Assembly (NCBI GenBank): GCA_021801125.1
Contig: JAJYYI010000024.1
Span: forward strand, 1-50,990
Direction of reading: 5' to 3'
DNA length: 50,990 nt
Origin: Deltaproteobacteria bacterium
Lineage (GTDB): Bacteria; Desulfobacterota; Binatia; Binatales; Binataceae
Shown here piece by piece: positions 1-9,400 of the stretch. The stretch's first letter is position 1. Each line of letters opens with the position of its first letter. A program made the position numbers and the translations under genes. The notes under the pieces were generated by a model, which had not been told where the DNA came from, searched no databases, and saw only the letters and a program-made list of their open reading frames with translations.

Positions 1-1
1 G

Positions 2-562
2 GCGACCGCAAAGCTGGCGCCAGGGCTACTGCTCAAGCTCACGCCTCATTTTGCTCCCACCGACGCCGGCTATGCCGGACTCTTTTTCAACTTGGCCGCA
101 CGTTCAACCCCTGGGATAACCCTATATGTCGCTGCGAGCGCGATCGGCGCGGCGATCGTGGTCATCGGCCTATGGCGTGGAAGGTCCGCTCTATCCAGCT
201 TTGGCATCGCGGCCTTGGCGCTAAGCGGCGTTTGCTTGTGGCTCGGGGTGCTCAAACCCGAGCACGCGAAGATATACACGCTCAAGAGCTTTCTCGCCAA
301 CGCTCAAAGGGCAACCGGTGCGGCGCCGGTCTATGTGCTCGACAACGAGGATTATCAAGCGTCCTTTTACTACAAGAAGACCCTGCCGATATGGCGTCGC
401 CAAGAAGGTGTCGCAAAAAGCGGGCAGGGAAACGTGTATTTCCTCGGTTGGACAGAGGACCTGCTCCGTGCTCAGCCACCCGCAGGACGCCGACTGAAGA
501 TAGATTTTTGTAATAGCGTGGGTCGTCCGCACGGCCGAATGTGCCTGGCACATCTGGATTGA
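2..562 (+). CDS. C-terminal part of a probable membrane glycosyltransferase (5' end outside window)
   Basis: The reading frame is open from the first bases of the window, so the first usable start codon (TTG at 92) is probably not the real start and this is a C-terminal fragment of about 186 residues. The visible part has hydrophobic, membrane-spanning stretches (around positions 110-240) followed by a soluble domain of about 100 residues containing VYVLDNEDYQASFYY and VYFLGWTEDLL. A multi-span membrane region with a short soluble C-terminal domain is the layout of ArnT/PMT-type glycosyltransferases that use polyprenyl-phosphate sugars. The family call is inference; no catalytic motif lies within the window. 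Confidence 0.5.
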   Translation, partial: ATAKLAPGLLLKLTPHFAPTDAGYAGLFFNLAARSTPGITLYVAASAIGAAIVVIGLWRGRSALSSFGIAALALSGVCLWLGVLKPEHAKIYTLKSFLANAQRATGAAPVYVLDNEDYQASFYYKKTLPIWRRQEGVAKSGQGNVYFLGWTEDLLRAQPPAGRRLKIDFCNSVGRPHGRMCLAHLD

Positions 563-643
563 TCGCGGCTCTTTGATCCGGCTTGCTGATACAGAAACGC
601 CGGCCTGGCGACCGACGGAATTTAATAAGGCGGAGTGTTTTTC

Positions 644-826
644 ATGACTGATTGGCTAAACTTTATCGCGTCTCTGGCACTTCCTCTGTGGGGTATCGGC
701 GCTGGCTATCTCGGGATGCGCTTTCAGGCCCTAAGCTGGTTGACATGCGGCGTCGGCACCTTCCTGGTCGGCATGGTACTGTTGGCCGGCAATCCTCTGG
801 TGGCCCGCAGGTTTTACCGGCTTTAA
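644..826 (+). CDS. small two-helix membrane protein
   Basis: A 60-residue protein with two hydrophobic helices, roughly residues 5-25 and 33-52, and a basic C-terminus (ARRFYRL). The ATG at 644 is preferred over the GTG at 635 because GGAG at 632-635 lies 8 bases upstream of it. It follows the partial glycosyltransferase by about 80 bases on the same strand and may be its operon partner. I do not recognise the family. The topology suggests an inner-membrane protein, and nothing in it indicates an enzymatic role. Confidence 0.55.
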   Translation: MTDWLNFIASLALPLWGIGAGYLGMRFQALSWLTCGVGTFLVGMVLLAGNPLVARRFYRL

Positions 827-1111
827 TGTAGTACTTGAATTCCTCCCGTGGGGCCCGCTTCGGCGCGCACTCCCGCACGGTCCTGGCTGGCCATCGAGAA
901 AAGGAGTCTACCGTCCTTAACCACTCTCAAGGTCGGCAAAAACAACGGTGTGAGGTCACGCGGAGCTGAATCGCGGATTTACACCGCATCGCGCGAAGCC
1001 CTGTGCGCCAGGGGAAAGATTACACACTCCTACCCTACCCGGCACCCCGACGGGCAAGGCGCCAGTTGGTCAATTGCCCGAACGCAGTGGTGGTGTTAGC
1101 ATTCTTTTGGG

Positions 1112-1447
1112 ATGCCTATATACGAGTATCAGTGCGCTAAATGCTCGGCTGTGAGCGCCGTGGTAGTGCTCGGCCGGGACTCTGATGAAAAGCCGACCTG
1201 TCGGCGATGTGGGTCTAGGCGGCTCAAGCGCGTTTTGTCTACATTTGCCGTGGTAGCGAGCGAGGAATCTCGCCTTGAGAGCTTCGACCCCTCCGCGGCG
1301 CGCGGCGAGTCGTTTTATAAGGACTCGCGCAACGTGGGTTTGTGGGCGAAAAAGCGGGCCCGCCAGATGGGCGTCGATCTGGGCTCGGGTTTTGAAGAGA
1401 CGGTCGAGAAGGCGCGCAGCGGGGAGTTAGTAAAGGACATGCTTTGA
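1112..1447 (+). CDS. FmdB-type zinc-ribbon protein
   Basis: A 111-residue protein that begins MPIYEYQC, the signature of FmdB/CxxC_CXXC_SSSS family regulators. A zinc ribbon is formed by Cys8-x2-Cys11 and Cys30-x2-Cys33. The rest is polar and probably helical. Members of this family are small cytoplasmic zinc-binding proteins, and some have been linked to regulation of amidase or formamidase genes; the function of most is unknown. The protein is longer than the minimal family domain of about 50-70 residues. It lies about 110 bases before another zinc-ribbon protein on the same strand. Confidence 0.85.
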   Translation: MPIYEYQCAKCSAVSAVVVLGRDSDEKPTCRRCGSRRLKRVLSTFAVVASEESRLESFDPSAARGESFYKDSRNVGLWAKKRARQMGVDLGSGFEETVEKARSGELVKDML

Positions 1448-1554
1448 GAGGCGCGCGTCGAGATAGCTGCCCCAATGAAACTGCCAGAGGAAGAAATCGT
1501 TAAAGTTTATGAGAAGGAGGACGGGAGTAGCACCCGTCCGACAAGGCGTACGCC

Positions 1555-1836
1555 ATGAGCCCTCCGGACGAAAAAGACCGGCTTGGTCAGAAGCTGCGGG
1601 ACGTGGAAAAGGCGCGCGAGGACCAATGGGCAGCGCAGCAAGACCGCGAGCTTATCGAGAAACTGCGACGCAAAGGTGGCGCGCAGAAACGGCAGATGAA
1701 ATGCCCCGAGTGTGGGCAGCCACTGGAGACGACCACTAGAAATAAGGTTTCGATGGCCCTATGCTCCGCACATGGAGCTTGGCTTGAAAAAGCAGCGCTG
1801 GATGCGCTGCTCGGCGAGACCCGGGATACTCAATAA
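1555..1836 (+). CDS. TFIIB-type zinc-finger protein
   Basis: A 93-residue protein with a charged helical N-terminal half (residues 1-45, likely coiled coil) and a C-terminal zinc finger with Cys50-x2-Cys53 and Cys70-x2-His73, followed by GAWLE. This is the pattern of the bacterial zf-TFIIB (transcription factor zinc-finger) family, whose role is undefined. The ATG at 1555 follows an AAGGCG-like site at about 1543. It is downstream of the FmdB-type gene and converges on the receiver-domain gene, with 9 bases between the stop codons. Confidence 0.8.
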   Translation: MSPPDEKDRLGQKLRDVEKAREDQWAAQQDRELIEKLRRKGGAQKRQMKCPECGQPLETTTRNKVSMALCSAHGAWLEKAALDALLGETRDTQ

Positions 1837-1845
1837 CCCAACGGT

Positions 1846-2397
1846 TTATCCGCCCTGCAAAGAGCCGCGCGCGCGTTGAACTCGGGCTCTAGGCCGTCCG
1901 CGTTCCTTTACCAAAGGTGAAACCTGCGGAGCGGCCGTCAGCCGGTCAATCGCCGCTTGGGTGCGATTCATTGTCTCGAGCAGTTCGATTTGCGCTCGGA
2001 CACGGTTCAGCAAGCGCTCTTTCGAGACAGGCTTTACCAAGAAATCGCTCACGCCCAGGCGCGCTGCGCGCATCCGCGACAGACTGTCGTCTCTGGCCGT
2101 GACCACGATTATCGGGATTTCCGCCGTCGTCGGGTCGCGTTTGAGCGCCTGACAGACCTCAAAGCCGTCCATCTCCGGCATCATGAGGTCCAACAAAATC
2201 ACCGCCGGGCGGGTGCTCGCCAAGAGCTTGAGGCAGTGCGCGCCGCTGCTTGCTTCTATCGCGTTGAGTCCGCTGCTTTTCAACAACAGCGCCAAGACCT
2301 TGCGCACGTCCGGGTCGTCGTCGACCACCATAACGCGCCGGACTGCGGGCCTGGTCAAGGGTTTGCGCCTGGCAGCCGCGAGAGTCTTCACCGTCAC
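1846..2397 (-). CDS. stand-alone response-regulator receiver protein
   Basis: A CheY-like receiver domain. The acidic pocket is VVDDDPD (Asp26-28 from the GTG start), the phosphoacceptor is Asp70 in ILLDLMMPEMDG, and the conserved Thr (VVTARDD) and Lys (FLVKPVS) are present. About 45 C-terminal residues form a helical, Arg-rich tail with no recognisable output domain. The GTG at 2397 overlaps the stop of the sigma-54 activator as GTGA. An ATG at 2427 in the same frame is the alternative and would overlap by 34 bases. The overlap indicates co-translation with the upstream activator, which lacks its own receiver domain. No histidine kinase is nearby. Confidence 0.85.
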   Translation of the reverse strand: MTVKTLAAARRKPLTRPAVRRVMVVDDDPDVRKVLALLLKSSGLNAIEASSGAHCLKLLASTRPAVILLDLMMPEMDGFEVCQALKRDPTTAEIPIIVVTARDDSLSRMRAARLGVSDFLVKPVSKERLLNRVRAQIELLETMNRTQAAIDRLTAAPQVSPLVKERGRPRARVQRARGSLQGG

Positions 2398-3422
2398 GCC
2401 CGCCCGTCCATCGCTATTACGCCGCATCGGCGCAGCTTGGCTGAAAATGTCGTGCGTTTAAGGCCAAGCAACCGGGCCGCGGCCTGCTTATTGCCGCCCG
2501 TGCGCTTGAGAGCCTCGTTGATATAGCGGCCTTCCAGGTTGCGTATAACGGCACTCAAATCGACCCCGCGCTCGTCCAGCGCGACGCTTGGTCTAGAGTC
2601 GCCAGCCGGATGGATTCCGGCCCGGATCACCTCGGGCAATTGCTCGACGTCGATCTCATCCCGGTCGCTCAGGACGGTCAACCTTTCGAGGAGATTCTCA
2701 AGCTCGCGCACGTTGCCCGGCCAGTCGTAGGCCCACAGCGAAGCCATCGCCTCCTCGGTGACTGACCAATTGCGACGCCCCTGGCGCGTTCGCAAGCGCT
2801 CAAGGAAATACTCAACCAACATCGGAATGTCGCTGCGCCTCTCGCGCAGCGACGGCACCGTAATAGGCACTACCTGGAGCCGATAAAAGAGGTCCTCGCG
2901 AAAAGTTTTCTCACGCACCGCTCGGGCCAAGTCACGATTGCTGGCGGCCGTGACGCGCACGTCAACTCGCACCCCGCGGTTGGCTCCCAACGGTCTCACC
3001 TCGCGATCTTCAAGCACACGCAGCAGCTTGGCCTGCAGGGCGAGCGGCATCTCGCCGACCTCATCCAGAAAGATCGTTCCGCCGTGAGCGGCTCCGAATA
3101 GACCCTGACGCGGCGCCACCGCACCGGTGAAGGCGCCGCGCTCGTGGCCGAACATCTCGGATTCCAGCATCTCGTGCGGGATCGCCGCGCAATTGACCGG
3201 AACAAACGGCTTGGAAGCACGTGGCGATCCCGCATGAATCGCACGCGCCACCACTTCTTTGCCCACGCCGCTTTCGCCGCCGATCAAAACGGTCGAGTCG
3301 GTTGCCGCGACTCGGCCGATAAGCTCGCGCAGCCGAACGATCGATGGATGATTACCGATAAGTCCGATCGGCGCTCCAGGCAAACCCGCGCCTTCAGCAC
3401 TCTCTATCGAGGCGGCCGTCAT
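2394..3422 (-). CDS. sigma-54-dependent transcriptional activator without a receiver domain
   Basis: A 342-residue AAA+ activator with a Fis-type helix-turn-helix. Visible motifs from the ATG are Walker A GESGVGKE (about 49-56), the sigma-54 contact loop GAFTGA (about 96-101), Walker B TIFLDE (about 116-121), an arginine-finger region (FREDLFYRL) and the C-terminal Fis HTH ([16 protein letters not shown]). The AAA+ domain starts within about 20 residues of the N-terminus, so there is no sensory or receiver domain in front of it. The ATG at 3422 is chosen over the GTG at 3434 because AGGTGG lies 8 bases upstream. It overlaps the receiver gene downstream, so the two may act together as a split NtrC-type regulator. 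Confidence 0.93.
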   Translation of the reverse strand: MTAASIESAEGAGLPGAPIGLIGNHPSIVRLRELIGRVAATDSTVLIGGESGVGKEVVARAIHAGSPRASKPFVPVNCAAIPHEMLESEMFGHERGAFTGAVAPRQGLFGAAHGGTIFLDEVGEMPLALQAKLLRVLEDREVRPLGANRGVRVDVRVTAASNRDLARAVREKTFREDLFYRLQVVPITVPSLRERRSDIPMLVEYFLERLRTRQGRRNWSVTEEAMASLWAYDWPGNVRELENLLERLTVLSDRDEIDVEQLPEVIRAGIHPAGDSRPSVALDERGVDLSAVIRNLEGRYINEALKRTGGNKQAAARLLGLKRTTFSAKLRRCGVIAMDGRA

Positions 3423-3541
3423 TCCGTGTACCACCTGCTATCGCCTACAACCGAGCCCCCGTCATCCGGTCCGCTGCGCGAAGGGGCGCGTCGGACCGTC
3501 CGGCGTCACATCCGACGAAAATAGGAGTTGCGACGCCGGGG

Positions 3542-4051
3542 TCAGCTTGCCGCGTCAGTCAGCATTTCCCTGTACACCGCCGCCTGCCCGGGTGCCTCCG
3601 CCACGGAAATCTCGAGCACGGCGAGACCCTCGAGCGCGGAACGTTGGGCAAGTCTTCGGCGCAGTTCACCGCAGATGAACCGTGCCAGCTCCTCGGCCGA
3701 ACTGTGAACTATAGGCAACAACCGCACGTCGCTAGCCGGAAAGATAAACTCGTCCTCCCCAAAACGGACGGCCACGCGCTGGTCGCCCCAGCGCTCGATC
3801 TCCAGGCAATCGCTCTCGGCCGGCAGAAGCGTACGTTCGTCGAGAGAGCCGACGATCTCTCGCACTATTTCCTTGACCAGCCCGAAATCCAGCACGTAGC
3901 CGGTGGGCGCCAAGCGGCCTTCTATTCGCACCCCGACCTGGTAGTTGTGTCCGTGCAGGGCTTCGCGAAAGCCCGGATAGGCCATGAAGTGGGCGGCGGA
4001 GAACTTGAGGTTCTCCTTGGCGACCACGACCGAGAACTTAGAGTTCGCCAT
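3542..4051 (-). CDS. 6-pyruvoyl-tetrahydropterin synthase / QueD-like protein (COG0720), atypical active site
   Basis: A 169-residue T-fold protein of the PTPS/6-carboxytetrahydropterin synthase family. Zinc ligands are His21 (FSAAHF), His33 and His35 (LHGHNY). QueD normally has CxxxHGH; here the Cys position is Arg29, and Glu30 gives ExxHGH, the pattern described for PTPS-III enzymes that replace FolB in folate synthesis. The usual catalytic Asp-His pair reads LDERTLL, so the His is also absent. The late Glu (ISVAEAPG) is kept. The ATG at 4051 has GGGTGG 8 bases upstream and overlaps the preceding gene by 14 bases. A longer start at 4120 is possible. The reaction is uncertain. Confidence 0.8.
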   Translation of the reverse strand: MANSKFSVVVAKENLKFSAAHFMAYPGFREALHGHNYQVGVRIEGRLAPTGYVLDFGLVKEIVREIVGSLDERTLLPAESDCLEIERWGDQRVAVRFGEDEFIFPASDVRLLPIVHSSAEELARFICGELRRRLAQRSALEGLAVLEISVAEAPGQAAVYREMLTDAAS

Positions 4052-4988
4052 CGCGCTTGCCACCCGCTTCGCCATCTGCATGGTTGAACAGCGGCGAAAG
4101 TAACTGCGGGTCACCGCCACGAAACCGTTCCCGATAGCGATAATCGCTCAGCGAGGTAGCGGCCAAGAAATATCCCGGTTCATCACGGCTTGCGCTCTTG
4201 AGCGCTCGAACCAAATCGCGCGCCCACGCGCCGTCTAACTCAACTTGCTCAAGCAAATCACCTAAATCAAGCCCATGCCAAGCGCCCAGCAGGCATTCCA
4301 CAAAATAGCCAATCTGGGCTGGCCGGTCGACGGCGAGCGGGTGACGCCCTTCCAGCACCTCGGGCAGTCTAATGAAGCGGTCGATGCCGCACTCGCGGCG
4401 GCGGGAAATTACCTCTGCAGCGCCGCTGCCTTCGAAACCGGAACCGATCGCGATAATCCCAGTGAACCCCTCGTCGAACTCCAAAGGATGAAAAATGTAG
4501 CCCGGCGAAGTATAACCCAGAAGCTCATAAAGCGCGCGGCGATATTCAGGAAAGCGCCCATGAGCGCGCTCGGAAAGTTCCAGCAAAAACTCACCGAGCG
4601 AAAACCCGGCGTGATCGGCCAGCCCAATCAACTCGACGAACTTGTCGGGGCGATATTCCTCGCGACGGGCGATCGCCGGCGCACTGGCGCGGCCGAAGAC
4701 CAAGCCGAGCGCGCCGATTTCACCTGCTGTCGGCACCAGACCGATTCGCGCCTTGGGCGGTTCGTCGACGTTAAGCGGCTCAAGATCCATGGCGAGATAA
4801 TCACCGTGGCTCGAGGGTTTGGCCAGGCCGCGTCGCGCTCCACGAATCAAAACCGGGAAAGCGTCCTTGGCCCTAAGCTCGCTCCTGCCGCCCCGGCGCA
4901 CCGTGAGCAAGCCCGACCCGCTCATCAGCGAGCCATGACCAACCACCACCAAATCCTGCTTGGTCAGAGCCAGGCCGCCTACACCCAT
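4038..4988 (-). CDS. conserved protein with gamma-glutamylcyclotransferase-like N-terminal motif
   Basis: A 316-residue cytoplasmic protein with no signal peptide. Near its N-terminus it has VVVGHGSLMSGSGL, which resembles the substrate-binding YGSL loop of gamma-glutamylcyclotransferase (GGCT) folds, but the family assignment is weak and the protein is longer than typical GGCTs (about 150-190 residues). The ATG at 4988 is chosen over the ATG at 4997 because AGGA lies 8 bases upstream of it. Its stop overlaps the start of the PTPS-like gene by 14 bases, so the two are probably translated together, which suggests a shared pathway. The substrate is not known. Confidence 0.6.
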   Translation of the reverse strand: MGVGGLALTKQDLVVVGHGSLMSGSGLLTVRRGGRSELRAKDAFPVLIRGARRGLAKPSSHGDYLAMDLEPLNVDEPPKARIGLVPTAGEIGALGLVFGRASAPAIARREEYRPDKFVELIGLADHAGFSLGEFLLELSERAHGRFPEYRRALYELLGYTSPGYIFHPLEFDEGFTGIIAIGSGFEGSGAAEVISRRRECGIDRFIRLPEVLEGRHPLAVDRPAQIGYFVECLLGAWHGLDLGDLLEQVELDGAWARDLVRALKSASRDEPGYFLAATSLSDYRYRERFRGGDPQLLSPLFNHADGEAGGKRDGEL

Positions 4989-5137
4989 CCCGCCCATCCT
5001 AAAGGTTCATCGCCCGCGCCGTGGTCCGATCCACCGGCTCACGATACGAAGAAAGTGACCCATCCCAAACGTGCTGAGACCCAGCGTCGGCCCCCGCGCT
5101 TGCGCAAAACATCAAGGACTGACGGAAGTGCGTGGGG

Positions 5138-5944
5138 CTAAAAGCCCAAGACATCTCGCATGGAATAAAGGCCCGGCTTCTGCACCGCCAGCCAGCGCGC
5201 GGCGCGCAGGGCGCCCTGCGCGAACGACTCGCGGCTTTGCGACCGGTGAATCAGCTCCAGGCGCTCGCCGCGCCCGCCGAACAAGACCGTGTGATCGCCG
5301 ACGGCGTCGCCGGCGCGAAGCGCCAGGATTGCGATCTTGTCGTGAGGCCGCTCGCCGGTTAACCCCTCGCGGCCGAAAATCACGTTGCCGCCGAGTTCGC
5401 GCCCACGCGCCTGCACCACCGCTCGTCCCAGTGCCAAGGCCGTCCCGCTCGGAGCATCCGCCTTGAACCGATGATGCAGCTCCGTTATCTCGACATCGAA
5501 GTCGGGGACCGCCGCCGCGACCTCCGCCACGATCTTCATCAAAACGTTGACGCCCACGCTCATGTTCGGCGATACCAGAGTCCGCGTTTTCGGGCCAAGG
5601 GAGCGCAGCCGCTTGTCCATTTCGGGCGTGAAACCGGTGGCTCCGATGACAATAGCGGCGCCACGCTCTGACGCAATCTCCAGATGCTGCATCGCCGCTT
5701 GGGCACTGCTGAAATCGAGCGTCACCGTGTCGCACCCCGCCAACTTAGCGTAATCGTCATCCACCACCACGGAAAGCTTGCCACATCCCGCAAGCTCACC
5801 CGCGTCCGAGCCCAATGCAGGATGACCCGTCGCCTCGACCGCTCCGACCAGAGCCAGAGAAGGCTCCTGTGCGATCAAGGTGACCAAGGTGCGGCCCATA
5901 CGGCCGGCCGCGCCGGCCACAATCAGCTCAAGTTTCTCTGCCAC
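5138..5944 (-). CDS. dapB: 4-hydroxy-tetrahydrodipicolinate reductase
   Basis: DapB reduces 4-hydroxy-tetrahydrodipicolinate with NAD(P)H in the lysine and diaminopimelate pathway. The 268-residue protein has the N-terminal Rossmann motif AGAAGRMGR, the ATGF loop and the signature ITELHHRFKADAPSGTA with the catalytic His pair and Lys. Its length matches the family (about 270). The open frame runs upstream to 6103, but GTG 5944 is taken as the start: it gives the usual N-terminus (AEKLELIVAGAAG) and has GAGG 8 bases upstream. The gene stands about 90 bases after a small zinc-finger gene. dapA is not in the window. Confidence 0.95.
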   Translation of the reverse strand: MAEKLELIVAGAAGRMGRTLVTLIAQEPSLALVGAVEATGHPALGSDAGELAGCGKLSVVVDDDYAKLAGCDTVTLDFSSAQAAMQHLEIASERGAAIVIGATGFTPEMDKRLRSLGPKTRTLVSPNMSVGVNVLMKIVAEVAAAVPDFDVEITELHHRFKADAPSGTALALGRAVVQARGRELGGNVIFGREGLTGERPHDKIAILALRAGDAVGDHTVLFGGRGERLELIHRSQSRESFAQGALRAARWLAVQKPGLYSMRDVLGF

Positions 5945-6030
5945 ATCCCCGACCTCTTCCGCCAACGCGCGTTGTTTGCGCCTGACTTCTCTCGCCGGCG
6001 CGTCGTCGGACACTCTATGCGCGGGGCGCG

Positions 6031-6270
6031 TTACGCCGCCGCGGGAGCTGGAGCGGCAGGCGCGGCCGCCTTGCCGTGAGCGGCGTTCCAATGCTGTTCG
6101 CAAAGCGCGCCCTTAAAACGCGGTTTGCGGCAGTTCTCCGCCGAACAAATCTTGTAGCGCGGCTTTGGCATCTCGCCGCGTCTCCAAAGACGATAATGCT
6201 TGCGGCAGTAACGCTTCGAGACCGCCGCTCGTCCGCATCCTTCCGCCCTACAGGGACCTTTCTCAGCCAT
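6031..6270 (-). CDS. small protein with duplicated C-x4-C-x9-C-x2-H zinc finger
   Basis: A 79-residue basic protein built from two copies of the same zinc-finger motif, 35 residues apart: Cys7, Cys12, Cys22, His25 and Cys42, Cys47, Cys57, His60. Both copies read C-x4-C-x9-C-x2-H, and the first is followed by YRLWRRG. This arrangement is common in short putative nucleic-acid-binding proteins and beside HNH domains. An Ala/Pro-rich tail (KAAAPAAPAPAAA) ends the protein. The ATG at 6270 has GAGG 5 bases upstream. It precedes dapB on the same strand. The function is unknown; DNA or RNA binding is an inference. Confidence 0.75.
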   Translation of the reverse strand: MAEKGPCRAEGCGRAAVSKRYCRKHYRLWRRGEMPKPRYKICSAENCRKPRFKGALCEQHWNAAHGKAAAPAAPAPAAA

Positions 6271-6458
6271 ACATTCCTCACTGTCGGACCGAAATTCGCA
6301 ACCTGGCCCGGCTAACGTCTTTGAAGATCTTTAGCAGACTCACCCTCTAGAAACCGCACCCCTACGCCACAATTATCCGCCGATACCAACAGGAAATGGC
6401 GCGAGCGCTGAAACGTTCCTGAGGCTTGGCCGAGAGACCGCCCGCAGCCTTACCCCTT

Positions 6459-9400
6459 CTACGGCTTGAAGCTCGACGGCGGGGCGAGAAAGGACAGCGG
6501 AATGGTTACGGCATTGTACAGCGCTAATCGCGGACCGTACGCGGCCTCAAAAAAACCAATACCGGTGGCAGGCCGAACCAAATTGGTTCGATTGAAGATA
6601 TTAATCAGAGTCAACTGGTCCCAGGCTTGGCCAATGCCGGGAATGTAGAAACTGCGCCCCGCGCCGAGGTTGAGCCACCACCATATCGGTAACTGCTCGG
6701 TGTTGGCAAAACCGCCACGATATCCGCTGCCGAAAAGCCCGTCAATGCTAAGCAGGTACTTACCCCAACGGTAGACTATACCGCCGTTGGCGCCGAAAAG
6801 TGGCTCGTGGTCGAGAATGAAATAATGGTCGGCCATGTACGCGAGCTCGGCAGCGGTGAAGTTGTACTGCCCGCTCGCAACCCCCATCTCTTCGTCCCGC
6901 GCCGCTGTGAAGTTAATTCTGACCGTTAGATCCTCGCGATTATAGGCCAGCGTCTCCTCGAAACCCCATCCGTAGCCGTGGTCATAGTTAAACGGAATAT
7001 AAATCGGAACGAAGCCAAACTGCCCTTCGTCCAGGTAATGTTTCGACAGGCGGAAGTAGCTATCCTGACCAAGAGTGAGGTTAGGCGTCAAATGATCCAC
7101 CACCCCCGCGTCCCAGTACCAGTCGCGCTCCGGATAGGGAAAGGGATTGCCGCTTTGGCTGAGCGCCCCAGTCGTGCCGGCGAATTTCTGGAAACTTAAC
7201 GGCGAGACGCCCGAAAAAGGGGGAGGCTGAAAATAACGCGCGAAGCCGGCGTGGACGGCCGTGGTTTTTGTGGCTTGGTAGAGCAGATTGATATCGGGAC
7301 TGATCTGGTTGCCCTTAACAAAGCCCAAAGCCTCGTCAAACCGCGCGCCGTATGTGGCACGCAACTTCTCCGTAACCTGCCATGTGTCCTGCAGGTAGAC
7401 GCCAAGGAGCGTGTCAGTACCGTGAAACTCGTCTGCGATCGCCTCTGGCACATCGCTCGTCTGCTGACCCTGGCTGTTGACCGGAAAGACCAACGAATAG
7501 TTGTTAAACGCGATATTGTAACGGCCTGCGTAAAACCCGAAGCCAAGCAGATGGTTGTGAGTCAACTGGTAGGTTGCGTCACCTTCAAGCGTGTTGGCGA
7601 GGTCGGTGTGGGTGACATCGGAAGCCACGCCCTGGTAAATCATGTCGCCGATCGGGTCGGGGTTAAAAAGCTGAGTGTTATAATGTCCACCGTAGGCGAG
7701 CTGATACGAGAACGACGGACCGACTGTACCACTGAGCGCAAGCAGGCCGAAGTAGTCGTCCTGTTCAAGCCCCGAGTCAATGATCGTAGAAGGATAATTG
7801 GCTGGGTTAACGCCTGCTAAGTTGTAAAGGACGGGTTGGTTCGGGACGTTGGGGAACTGATTGTTCATCACCGTGATTCCCGTAATCAGGCTCAAGCGAG
7901 CGCTCGAGCTTAGGTCGTAGGTGAAGTATCCGAACCCCTGCCCCTGGTTAGTGTAATCATGAATCGGCATCGGCCCCGGCGTGGCAGAATCCAAGCCAAG
8001 CGCTGAGTACTCGTAAAAGCCGGTCACATAATAACTGAGCTTGCCCTTGCATCCAGCCCACTCAAAGCTGGGTTCAGCGGTTTGGCGCATTCCCCCGTAC
8101 GCTGTGAAGACGCCGATAGGTTGCTCGCATCCGTCTTTTGTCCGTATATCGATCACGGCGGAATTGCGATATCCGTATTGCGCGGGCAAGATCCCGTCCA
8201 ACAGGCTTACACTGCGAATGAGCCGTGAGTTGAGGAACTGCCCGAAACCAGGCTCAGTGGTCACGTCGAGCGGCAGCATCAGGCCATTGATTCGCCACTG
8301 AAAGTCGGCATGCTCACCGCGGACGTGAAACTGGCCGTCAAGATCACGCGCAACGCCGGGCATCTGCGTCAACACCCCGGTCATCGTGGTGTTGTTGCCC
8401 GCTGGAAGCTCGTTGATATCATTCTGCGTCAGTGTGTATTGGTTCGCCCCGGTTGATGACAGTCGCACTTGAGACGGCAAGCGCGAAGTCTGGAGCGGGA
8501 CGCTTAACGCATGCTCCGACTCCAGAGCAAGCGTGATCGACTTCGGTGGTCTGGAGCCGTCAACTTGCACGATGACGATCGCGGGCTTAAAGCCCTTCTT
8601 ACTTCCGATAGCGGCAAATACTCCGGGTGGTACGCGTCTCAAGACAAAATCACCGTGTTCGTCGCTCTGCGCCCGCGACACCACGGTTTGATCGGCGCGC
8701 TTAAGCTCAATTTGAACGTCAGGCAGCGGCCGTTTGAGAGCGTCAGTGGCGTGACCGCGAACTGTTACGACGGCGCGTCCGTTGCCTTCAGCTAGAGCGG
8801 GCTGACGCGAAAGGAGCGTGACCAAAGCCGTCGAGACGCCGAGGACCACGCGGCGTGTGAGCGCGCGTCCCTGCTGGAACAGCCTCGAATAACGCCGGCG
8901 GCTTAGCAGCCATGCGACGACAATGATCCCAGTGGCCAAAATTCCAACTCGCGCGGTGCTCGAAAGACTAAGCATCCGGTAGAGCAGACCGTCAAAGTGA
9001 AGCCACCCTCCGAACAGCCTGAGCCATTCCCCAGCGGCAACAAACAGCGCGAGCCCCGCCGAAAGACCGGTCAACACCAAGTTGAAGCGAAGCTTGCGCG
9101 CAGCGTCCGTGAAGGTCCAATCGTAAATGGTCATAACCAAGATGCCGTCGAGGGTATCGACCAAACTCATCCCGGCGGCAAACAACAGTGGAAATACCGT
9201 CACACCCCAAAGCGGAAGCCCACTGTGGAGAGCAGCGGCCGTTGAGAGACCGAGGATCGCTATCTCGCTGGCGGTGTCGAAGCTGAGCCCGAACAAGAGC
9301 CCGATCGGGTACATGTTCCAGCTCGCTTGGACGCGCCTGTAGAGGAAGCCAAACAGACGTGTCGTGATGCCGCGGTCGGCAAGAAGCTGGTCGATAGCTT

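Noticed and set aside
848-1099. 83-codon open frame on the plus strand
   Set aside because: No ribosome site or motif; composition reflects chance in a high-GC gap. The 827-1111 gap otherwise shows nothing.
4275-5141. 288-codon open frame on the plus strand
   Set aside because: Antisense to the 316-residue GGCT-like gene, with no motif or signal and a composition unlike a real protein.
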